The notes beneath the pieces were generated by a model. The model worked only from the letters and a program-made list of their open reading frames with translations, was not told where the DNA came from and did no database searches. The position numbers and the translations under genes were made by a program. This document shows positions 35,921-47,100 of a stretch of DNA of 64,000 bases, piece after piece. Source of the stretch: Eledone cirrhosa (lineage: Eukaryota; Mollusca; Cephalopoda; Octopoda; Eledonidae). Location: positions 8,576,450 through 8,640,449 of the forward strand of contig OZ024740.1 of the NCBI GenBank assembly GCA_964016885.1, in the 5' to 3' direction. Each line of letters starts with the position of its first letter. The first letter of the stretch is position 1.

Positions 35921-37107
35921 TCAGCATGTACCCATGGGAGGTCGGGTACCCTGTATTACTGCGTGACGCCAGAAGTCACGGTCGTGTGTCATTGACTTTG
36001 AGAGGTGTAGTTGGGTAAGGTCGGCTTTTATCACCTCATCCCAAGTCATCTTGGGTCTCCCCACTCCGCGGTTTCCATCAACTTCTAGTGCTCTGCACCT
36101 TTTTATGTAGCTGTCATCCTTCATACGCATCACATGTCCATACCAGCGTAACCGCCTCTCCTGCACGCAGCATTTTATTCCTCTTATGCTCAGTCTCTCT
36201 CTCAATTCATTTATGCTTTGTCGTTCACGTATATTACTGTTACACATCCATCGGAGCATGCAGGCTTCGTTTCTCTCTAATCTACGTAAGTCTTCCACCT
36301 TCAGCGCCCAGGTCTCACTACCATGCAACATCGCTGTTCGGATACACGCATCATACAGTCTGCCTTTCATTCTGAGGGAGAAGCCTTTTGCAGCTAGCAG
36401 TGGTAGTAGTTCCCTAAACTTCTTCCATCCCGTTCTTACCCTAGTTATTGTACTTTCTGAGCACCCACCTCCGTTGCTAATTCGGTCACCTAGGTAGCAG
36501 AAGCTGTCTACTGTTTCTACAGGGCCCTCCCAGAGATTGGTGGTACTTGTTTCCTGTGGCTGTTTGCTTGCTGTTTCAGCACAGCTGCTGCATGTGAATC
36601 CTACATTCTTAATTAAGCTTCCTGAGATCCCGCTACATCTCTTGTGTACCCATTGTTTGCATTTGGGGCAAAGAATGGAGTTCCTACCTACACCTTTCCT
36701 ACATACTGAGCAAGGCCATTTCCCTGAGGGGATCTGGGTTCTGTTTTCTCGTCTACTTATAAGGACCTTAGTCTTTGTCATGTTGACTTTGAGGCCCTTT
36801 CTCTCTAGTCCCTGCTTCCAGGTTTGGAATTTATTCTCTAGTTCTACCATAGATTCAGCTATGAGTGCGAGGTCATCAGCATACAGGAGTTCCCATGGGC
36901 ATCCGGTCTTAAACTCCTCCGTTATTGCCTGCAGGACTATGATGAACAGGAGAGGGCTAAGAACAGAGCCCTGGTGGACCCCAACCTGTACGCTAAATTC
37001 CTCGCTATACTCATTGCCAATCCTAACTTTGCTGACTGCTCCCCTATACATGGCTTGTACCGCTTTCACAAGCCATTCATCTACTCCTAGTTTTCTAAGA
37101 GCCCACC
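35921..37107 (-). pseudogene. LINE reverse transcriptase fragment (copy 3, 5'-truncated)
   Basis: An open frame from the truncation point to a stop at 35,921-35,923, with no internal stop over about 395 codons. It lacks the endonuclease and the first RT motifs, including motif A (the FVDLEKAFD region). It retains GVHQGSVLSPLLF, the catalytic YADD (36,872-36,883), the PHD-like finger (CSVCRKGVGRNS...CPKC...HKRC...C-x2-C) and the C-terminal WYGHVMRMKDD and GRPKMTWDE segments. Any start codon is internal; a Met codon occurs at 37,067-37,069. The absence of stops suggests a fairly recent insertion. It cannot be a functional enzyme without motif A. Confidence 0.9.
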
Positions 37108-39348
37108 TGGTATAACAGTTTCAATTGGTATGTCAATTTCTATTGGTATGTCAGTTTCGATTGGTATGTCAGTTTATATTGGTATGTCAGTTTCGATTAG
37201 TATATCAGTTTCTATTGATATGTCAGTTTCGATTGGTATGTCAGTCTCGATTGGTATGTCAGTTTAGATTAGTATATCAGTTCCGATTGGTATATCCATT
37301 TCGATTGGTATATCAGTTTAGATTGGTATGTCAGTTTCGATTGGTATGTCAGTTACTATTGGTATGTCAGTTTCGATTGGTATTTCAGTTTCGATTGGTA
37401 TGTCAGTTTCGATTGTTATGTCAGTTTCTATTGGTATATCAGTTTCTATTGGTATGTCAGTTTCGATTGGTAGGTCAGTTTCTATTGCTATGTCATTTTC
37501 TATTGGTAAGTCAGTTTCGATTGGTAGGTCAGTTTCTAATGGTATGTCAGTTTCTATTGGTATGTCAGTTTCTATTGGTATATCAGTTTCGATTGGTATG
37601 TCAGTTTCTATTGTTACGTCAGTTTCGATTGGTATATCAGTTTAGATTAATATGTCAGTTTCTATTGGTATATCAGTTTCGAATGCAATGTCAATCTCGA
37701 TTGGTATGTCAATTTCAATTTGTATATCAGTTTCGATTGGTATATCAGTTACTATTGGTATGTCAGTTTCGATTGGTATGTCAGTTTCGAATATTATATC
37801 AGTTACTATTGGTATGTCAGTTTCGATTGGCATGTAAGTGTCTATTGGTATGTCAGTTTCTATAAGTATGTCAGTTTCTGTTGGTATATCAGTTTCGATT
37901 GGTATATCAGTTTCGATTGGTATGTCAGTTTCGATTGGTATGTCAGTTTCTATTGGTATATCAGTTTCTATTGGTATGTCAGTTTCGATTAGTTTATCAG
38001 TTTCAATTGGTATGTCAGTTTCGATTGGTATGTCAGTATCTATTGGTATATCAGTTTCTATTGGTATGTCAATTTCGATTGCTACGTCAGTTTCTATTGG
38101 TATGTCAGTTTTGATTAGTATGTCAGTTTCTATTGGTATATCAGTTTCTATAAGTATGTCAGTTTCTATTGGTATGTCAGTTTCGATTGGTATATCAGTT
38201 TCGATTGGTATGTCAGTTTCTATTGTTATGTCAGTTTCGATTGGTATATCAGTTTTGAATGGTATGTCAATCTCGATTGGTAGGTCAGTCTCGATTGCTA
38301 TATCAGTTTCGATTAGTATGTCAGTTTCTATTGGTATGTCAGTTTCAATTAGTTTATCAGTTTCTATTGGTATGTCATTTTCGATTGGTATGTCAGATTC
38401 TATTGGTATATCAGTTTAGATTGGTATGTCAGTTTCTATTGGTATGTCAGTTTCGATTGGTAGGTCAGTTTCTATTGGTATGTCAGTTTTGATTGGTATG
38501 TCAGTTTCTATTGGTATATCAGTTTTGATTGGTATGTCAGTTTCTATTGGTATATCAGTTTCGATTGATATATCAGTTTCTATTGGTATGTCAGTTTTTA
38601 TTGGTATATCAGTTTCGATTGGTATGTCTGTTTCGATTGGTATATCAGTTTCGAATGGAATGTCAATCTCGATTGGTATGTCAATTTCGATTGGTATATC
38701 AATTTCGATTGGTATATCAGTTAATATTGGTATGTCAGTTTCGATTGGTATGTCAGTTTCGATTATTATATCAGATACTATTGGTATATCAGTGTCGATT
38801 AGTATGTCAGTTTCTATTGGTATATCAGTTTCGATTGGTATGCCAGTTTCTATTGGTATGTCAGTTTCTATTGGTATGTCAGTTTTGATTAGTATATCAG
38901 TTTCTATTGGTATGTCAGTTTCAATTAGTACATCAGTTTTGATTGGTATGTCAGTTTCTATTGGTATGTCAGTTTTGATTAGTATGTCAGTTTCTATTGG
39001 TATATCAGTTTCTATAAGTATGTCAGTTTCTATTGGTATGTCAGTTTCGATTGGTATATCAGTTTCGATTGGTATGTCAGTTTCTATTGTTATGTCAGTT
39101 TCGATTGGTATATCAGTTTAGATTAATATGTCAGTTTCTATTGGGATATCAGTTTCGAATGCAATGTCAATCTCGATTGGTATGTCAATTTCAATTGGTA
39201 TATCAGTTTCGATTTGTATATCAGTTACTATTGGTATGTCAGTTTCGATTGGTATGTCAGTTTCGATTAGTATATCAGATTCTATAAGTCTGTCAGTTTC
39301 TATTGGTATATCAGTTTCGATTGGTATATAAGTTTCGATTGGTATGTC

Positions 39349-41635
39349 AGTTTCGATTGTTATATCAGTGTCGATTAGTATGTCAGTTTCTATTGGTATA
39401 TCAGTTTCGATTGGTATGTCAGTTTATATTGGTATGTCAGTTTCTATTGGTATAACAGTTTCAATTGGTATGTCAATTTCTATTGGTATGTCAGTTTCGA
39501 TTGGTATGTCAGTTTATATTGTTATGTCAATTTCGATTAGTATATCAGTTTCGATTGGTATGTCAGTTTCGATTGTTATATCAGTTACTATTGGTATGTC
39601 AGCTTCGATTGGTATTTCAGTTTCGATTGGTATGTCAGTTTCTATTGGTATATCAGTTTCGGTTGGTATGTCAGTTTCAATTAGTACATCAGTTTCGATT
39701 GGTGTGTCAGTTACTATTAGTATGTCAGCTTCGATTGGTACATCTGTTTTGATTGTTATGTCAGTTTCGATTAGTATGTCAATTTCTATTGGTATATCAG
39801 TTTCTATAAGTATATCAGTTTCGATTGATGTATCCGTTTCGATTAGTATGTCAGTTTCGATTGGTATGTCAGTTACTATTGGTATGTCAGTTTCGATTGG
39901 TATTTTAGTTTCGATTGGTATGTCAGTTTCTATTTGTATGTCAGTTTCGATTGGTATATCAGTTTCGATTGGTATGTCAGTTTCGATTGGTATGTCATTC
40001 TCTATTGGTATATCAGTTTCGATTGATATATCCGTTTCGATTAGTATGTCAGTTTCTATTGGTATATCAGTTTCGATTGGTATATCAGTTACTATTGGTA
40101 TGTCAGTTTCTATTGGTTTGTCAGTTTCGATTAGTGTATCAATTTCTATTGGTATGTCAGTTTCGATTGTTATGTCAGTTTCTATTGGTATATCAGTTTC
40201 GAATGCAATGTCAATCTCGATTGGTATGTCAATTTCAGTTGGTATATCAGTTTCGATTATTATATCAGTTACTATTGGTATGTCAGTTTCGATTGGTATG
40301 TCAGTGTCTATTGGTATGTCAGTTTCTATAAGTATGTCAGTTTCTATTGGTATATCAGTTTCGATTGGTATATCAGTTTAAATTGGTATGTCAGTTTCGA
40401 TTGGTATGTCAGTTTCTATTGGTATATCAGTTTCTATTGGTATGTCAGTTTCCATTAGTTTATCAGTTTCAATTGGTATGTCAGTTTCTATTGGTATATC
40501 AGTTTCGATTGGTATGTCAGTTTCGATTGTTATATCAGTGTCGATTAGTATGTCAGTTTCTATTGGTATATCAGTTTCGATTGGTATGTCAGTTTATATT
40601 GGTATGTCAGTTTCTATTGGTATAACAGTTTCAATTGGTATGTCAATTTCTATTGGTATGTCAGTTTCGATTGGTATGTCAGTTTATATTGTTATGTCAA
40701 TTTCGATTAGTATATCAGTTTCGATTGGTATGTCAGTTTCGATTGTTATATCAGTTACTATTGGTATGTCAGCTTCGATTGGTATTTCAGTTTCGATTGG
40801 TATGTCAGTTTCTATTGGTACATCAGTTTCGATTGGTGTGTCAGTTACTATTAGTATGTCAGCTTCGATTGGTACATCTGTTTTGATTGTTATGTCAGTT
40901 TCTATTGGTATGTCAGTTTCGATTAGTATGTCAATTTCTATTGGTATATCAGTTTCTATAAGTATATCAGTTTCGATTGATGTATCCGTTTCGATTAGTA
41001 TGTCAGTTTCGATTGGTATGTCAGTTACTATTGGTATGTCAGTTTCGATTGGTATTTTAGTTTCGATTGGTATGTCAGTTTCTATTTGTATGTCAGTTTC
41101 GATTGGTATATCAGTTTCGATTGGTATGTCAGTTTCGATTGGTATGTCATTCTCTATTGGTATATCACTTTCGATTGATATATCCGTTTCGATTAGTATG
41201 TCAGTTTCTATTGGTATATCAGTTTCGATTGGTATATCAGTTACTATTGGTATGTCAGTTTCTATTGGTTTGTCAGTTTCGATTAGTGTATCAATTTCTA
41301 TTGGTATGTCAGTTTCTATTGGTATATCAGTTTCGAATGCAATGTCAATCTCGATTGGTATGTCAATTTCAGTTGGTATATCAGTTTCGATTATTATATC
41401 AGTTACTATTGGTATGTCAGTTTCGATTGGTATGTCAGTGTCTATTGGTATGTCAGTTTCTATAAGTATGTCAGTTTCTATTGGTATATCAGTTTCGATT
41501 GGTATATCAGTTTAAATTGGTATGTCAGTTTCGATTGGTATGTCAGTTTCTATTGGTATATCAGTTTCTATTGGTATGTCAGTTTCCATTAGTTTATCAG
41601 TTTCAATTGGTATGTCAGTTTCGATTGGTATATCA
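39349..41635. repeat. 1.13-1.17-kb tandem duplication
   Basis: Landmarks at 39,465, 39,915 and 40,347 recur at 40,635, 41,067 and 41,481. The offsets fall from 1,170 to 1,152 to 1,134 bp (65, 64 and 63 units). Each step is one 18-bp unit, so the right copy has lost single units or the left gained them. Shared rare units include cagtttatattgttatg, gatgtatccgtttcg and cagttggtatatcag. Confidence 0.8.
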
Positions 41636-42019
41636 GTGTCTATTGGTATGTCAGTTTCTATAAGTATGTCAGTTTCTATTGGTATATCAGTTTCGATTGG
41701 TATATCAGTTTAAATTGGTATGTCAGTTTCGATTCGTATGTCAGTTTCTATTGGTATATCAGTTACTATTGGTATGTCAGTTTCGATTAGTTTATCAGTT
41801 TCAATTGGTATGTCAGTTTCGATTGGTTTGTCAGTATCTATTGGTATATCAGTTTCTATTGGTATGTCAATTTCGATTGCTACGTCAGTTTTGATTGGTA
41901 TATCAGTTTTGAATGGTATGTCAATCTCGATTGGTAGGTTAGTTTCGATTGGTATATCAGTTTCGATTAGTATGTCAGTTTATATTGGTATGTCAGTTTC
42001 AATTAATTTATCAGTTTAG

Positions 42020-44100
42020 ATTGGTATGTCAGTTTCGATTGGTATATCAGTTTCAATTGGTATGTCAGTTTCTATTGGTATTTCAGTTTCTATTGGTAGG
42101 TCAGTTTCTATTGGTATGTCAGTTTCGATTGGTATGTCAGTTTCTATTGGTATATCAGTTTCGATTGATATAACAGTTTCTATTCGTATGTCAGTTTCTA
42201 TTGGTATATCAGTTTCGATTGATATATCAGTTTCGATTGTTATGTCAGTTTCGATTAGTTTATCAGTTTCAATTGGTATGTCAGTTTCGATTGGTATGTC
42301 AGTATCTATTGGTATATCAGTTTCTATTGGTATGTCAATTTCGATTGCTACGTCAGTTTTGATTGGTATATCAGTTTTAAATGGTATGTCAATCTCGATT
42401 GGTAGGTCAGTTTCGATTGGTATATCAGTTTCGATTAGTATGTCAGTTTCTACTGGTATGTCAGTTTCAATTAGTTTATCAGTTTCTATTGGTATGTCAG
42501 TTTCGATTGGTATATCAGATTCTATAGGTATATCAGTTTCTATTGGTATGTCTGTTTCTATTGGTATATCACTTTCTATTGGTATATCAGTTTCTATTGG
42601 TATGTCCGTTTCTATTGGTATATCAGTTTCGATTGGTATATCAGTTTAGATTGGTATGTCAGTTTCGATTGGTATGTCAGTTTCGATTGGTATATCAGTT
42701 TCAATTGGTATTTCAGTTTCTATTGGTATGTCAGTTTCGATTGGTAGGTCAGTTTCTATTGGTATGTCAGTTTCGATTGTTATGTCAGTTTCTATTGGTA
42801 TATCAGTTTCGATTGATATATCAGTTTCTATTGGTAGGTCAGTTTCGATTGGTATATCAGTTTCGATTAGTATGTCAGTTTCTATTGGGATGTCAGTTTC
42901 GATTGGTATATCAGATTCTATTGGTATATCAGTTTCTATTGGTATGTCACTTTCTATTGGTATATCACTTTCTATTGGTATGTCTGTTTGTATTGGTATA
43001 TCACTTTCTATTGGTATATCAGTTTCGATTGTTATGTCAGTTTCGATTGGTATATCAGTTTCGAATGGAATGTCAATCTCGATTGGTATGTCAATTTTGA
43101 TTGGTATATCAATTTCGATTGGTATATCAGTTACTATTGGTATGTCAGTTTCGATTGGTATGTCAGTTTCGATTGGTATGTCAGTTTCTATTGGTATATC
43201 AGTTTCGATTGGTATGTCAGTTTCGATTAGTATATCAGATTCTATAAGTCTGTCAGTTTCTATTGGTATATCAGTTTCAATTGGTATATCAGTTTCGATT
43301 GGTATGTCAGTTTCGATTGTTATATCAGTGTCGATTAGTATGTCAGTTTCTATTGGTATATCAGTTTCGATTGGTATGTCAGTTTCTATTAGTATGTCAG
43401 TTTCTATTGGTATATCAGTTTCTATAAGTATGTCAGTTTCTATTGGTATGTCAGTTTCGATTGATATATCAGTTTAGATTGGTATGTCAGTTTCGATTGG
43501 CATGTCAGTTACTATTGGTATGTCAGCTTCGATTGGTATTTCAGTTTCGATTGGTATGTCAGTTTCTATTGGTATATCAGTTTCGGTTGGTATGTCAGTT
43601 TCAATTAGTACATCAGTTTTTATTGGTATGTCAGTTTCTATTGGTATGTCAGTTTCGATTAGTATGTCAATTTCTATTGGTATATCAGTTTCTATAAGTA
43701 TATCAGTTTCGATTGATGTATCCGTTTCGATTAGTATGTCAGTTTCTATTGGTATATCAGTTTTTCGATTGGTATATAAGTTACTATTGGTATGTCAGTT
43801 TCTATTGTTTTGTCAGTTTCGATTAGTGTATCAGTTTCTATTGGTATGTCAGTTTCGATTGTTATGTCAGTTTCTATTGGTATATCAGTTTCTATTGGTA
43901 TGTCAGTTTCGATTGATAGGTCAGTTTCTATTTGTATGTCAGTTTCTACTCGTATGTCAGTTTCGAATGGTAGATCAGTTTCTATTGGTATGTCAGTTTC
44001 TATTGGTATGTCAGTTTCTATTGGTATTTCAGTTTCGATTGGTATGTCAGTTTCTATTGTTATGTCAGTTTCGATTGGTATATCAGTTTAGATTAATATG
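42020..44100. repeat. First, variant copy of the 2.88-kb higher-order repeat
   Basis: Landmarks at 42,543 and 43,758 recur 2,934 bp later (45,477 and 46,692), while landmarks after 44,101 recur 2,880 bp later. This copy therefore carries 54 extra bp (three units) near 44,047-44,100, which include the attaatatgtcag unit. It also has a handful of substitutions against later copies, for example cagattc at 42,903 where later copies have cagagtc. Confidence 0.85.
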
Positions 44101-47100
44101 TCAGTTTCTATTGGTATATCAGTTTCGAATGCAACGTCAATCTCGATTGGTATGTCAATTTCGATTGGTATATCAGTTTCGATTGGTATATCAGTAACTA
44201 TTGGTATGTCAGTTTCGATTGGTATGTCAGTTTCGATAATTATATCGGTTACTATTGGTATGTCAGTTTCGATTGGTATGTCAGTGTCTATTGGTATGTC
44301 AGTTTCTATAAGTATGTCAGTTTCTATTGGTATATCAGTTTCGATTGGTATATCAGTTTCGATTGGTATGTCAGTTTTGATTGGTATGTCAGTTTCTATT
44401 GGTATATCAGTTTCTATTGGTATGTCAGTTTCGATTAGTTTAACAGTTTCAATTGGTATGTCAGTTTCGATTGGTATGTCAGTATCTATTGGTATATCAG
44501 TTTCTATTGGTATGTCAATTTCGATTGCTACGTCAGTTTTGATTGGTATATCAGTTTTAAATGGTATGTCAATCTCGATTGGTAGGTCAGTTTCGATTGG
44601 TATATCAGTTTCGATTAGTATGTCAGTTTCTATTGGTGTCAGTTTCAATTAGTTTATCAGTTTCTATTGGTATGTCAGTTTCGATTGGTATATCAGATTC
44701 TATAGGTATATCAGTTTCTATTGGTATGTCTGTTTCTATTGGTATATCACTTTCTATTGGTATATCAGTTTCTATTGGTATGTCTGTTTCTATTGGTATA
44801 TCACTTTCTTTTGGTATATCACTTTCTATTGGTATGTCTGTTTCTATTGGTATATCAGTTTCGATTGGTATATCAGTTTAGATTGGTATGTCAGTTTCGA
44901 TTGGTATGTCAGTTTCGATTGGTATATCAGTTTCAATTTGTATGTCAGTTTCTATTGGTATGTCAGTTTCGATTGGTATATCAGTTTCAATTGGTATGTC
45001 AGTTTCTATTGGTATTTCAGTTTCTATTGGTAGGTCAGTTTCTATTGGTATGTCAGTTTCGATTGGTATGTCAGTTTCTATTGGTATATCAGTTTCGATT
45101 GATATAACAGTTTCTATTCGTATGTCAGTTTCTATTGGTATATCAGTTTCGATTGATATATCAGTTTCGATTGTTATGTCAGTTTCGATTAGTTTATCAG
45201 TTTCAATTGGTATGTCAGTTTCGATTGGTATGTCAGTATCTATTGGTATATCAGTTTCTATTGGTATGTCAATTTCGATTGCTACGTCAGTTTTGATTGG
45301 TATATCAGTTTTAAATGGTATGTCAATCTCGATTGGTAGGTCAGTTTCGATTGGTATATCAGTTTCGATTAGTATGTCAGTTTCTACTGGTATGTCAGTT
45401 TCAATTAGTTTATCAGTTTCTATTGGTATGTCAGTTTCGATTGGTATATCAGATTCTATAGGTATATCAGTTTCTATTGGTATGTCTGTTTCTATTGGTA
45501 TATCACTTTCTATTGGTATATCAGTTTCTATTGGTATGTCCGTTTCTATTGGTATATCAGTTTCGATTGGTATATCAGTTTAGATTGGTATGTCAGTTTC
45601 GATTGGTATGTCAGTTTCGATTGGTATATCAGTTTCAATTGGTATTTCAGTTTCTATTGGTATGTCAGTTTCGATTGGTAGGTCAGTTTCTATTGGTATG
45701 TCAGTTTCGATTGTTATGTCAGTTTCTATTGGTATATCAGTTTCGATTGATATATCAGTTTCTATTGGTAGGTCAGTTTCGATTGGTATATCAGTTTCGA
45801 TTAGTATGTCAGTTTCTATTGGGATGTCAGTTTCGATTGGTATATCAGAGTCTATTGGTATATCAGTTTCTATTGGTATGTCACTTTCTATTGGTATATC
45901 ACTTTCTATTGGTATGTCTGTTTGTATTGGTATATCACTTTCTATTGGTATATCAGTTTCGATTGTTATGTCAGTTTCGATTGGTATATCAGTTTCGAAT
46001 GGAATGTCAATCTCGATTGGTATGTCAATTTTGATTGGTATATCAATTTCGATTGGTATATCAGTTACTATTGGTATGTCAGTTTCGATTGGTATGTCAG
46101 TTTCGATTGGTATGTCAGTTTCTATTGGTATATCAGTTTCGATTGGTATGTCAGTTTCGATTAGTATATCAGATTCTATAAGTCTGTCAGTTTCTATTGG
46201 TATATCAGTTTCAATTGGTATATCAGTTTCGATTGGTATGTCAGTTTCGATTGTTATATCAGTGTCGATTAGTATGTCAGTTTCTATTGGTATATCAGTT
46301 TCGATTGGTATGTCAGTTTCTATTAGTATGTCAGTTTCTATTGGTATATCAGTTTCTATAAGTATGTCAGTTTCTATTGGTATGTCAGTTTCGATTGATA
46401 TATCAGTTTAGATTGGTATGTCAGTTTCGATTGGCATGTCAGTTACTATTGGTATGTCAGCTTCGATTGGTATTTCAGTTTCGATTGGTATGTCAGTTTC
46501 TATTGGTATATCAGTTTCGGTTGGTATGTCAGTTTCAATTAGTACATCAGTTTTTATTGGTATGTCAGTTTCTATTGGTATGTCAGTTTCGATTAGTATG
46601 TCAATTTCTATTGGTATATCAGTTTCTATAAGTATATCAGTTTCGATTGATGTATCCGTTTCGATTAGTATGTCAGTTTCTATTGGTATATCAGTTTTTC
46701 GATTGGTATATAAGTTACTATTGGTATGTCAGTTTCTATTGTTTTGTCAGTTTCGATTAGTGTATCAGTTTCTATTGGTATGTCAGTTTCGATTGTTATG
46801 TCAGTTTCTATTGGTATATCAGTTTCTATTGGTATGTCAGTTTCGATTGGTAGGTCAGTTTCTATTTGTATGTCAGTTTCTACTCGTATGTCAGTTTCGA
46901 TTGGTAGATCAGTTTCTATTGGTCTGTCAGTGTCTATTGGTATGTCAGTTTCTATTGGTATATCAGTTTCGATTGGTATGTCAGTTTCTATTGGTATATC
47001 AGTTTCGAATGCAACGTCAATCTCGATTGGTATGTCAATTTCGATTGGTATATCAGTTTCGATTGGTATATCAGTAACTATTGGTATGTCAGTTTCGATT

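Larger units (their letters stand above)
35618..37107 (-). mobile_element. 5'-truncated RTE-type LINE of a second subfamily (copy 3)
   Basis: Reading on the minus strand, it begins at 37,107 inside the RT domain (WALRKLGVDEW) and ends with a (GAT)n tail, seen on the plus strand as CAT repeats from 35,618. Its protein is clearly related to copies 1 and 2 but differs at many residues, and its 3' UTR differs, so it is a separate subfamily. Its 3' UTR is the closest match in the window to the SINE's 3' third. Confidence 0.93.
35612..37113. repeat. Target-site duplication of LINE copy 3 (TGGTAT, both ends)
   Basis: TGGTAT at 35,612-35,617 recurs at 37,108-37,113. The uninterrupted paralogous site reads ctattggtataacag at 39,443-39,457 and again near 40,613. 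It has the same downstream units (tttcaattggtatgtcaatt) as the right flank here, which defines the insertion as 35,618-37,107. Confidence 0.7.
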
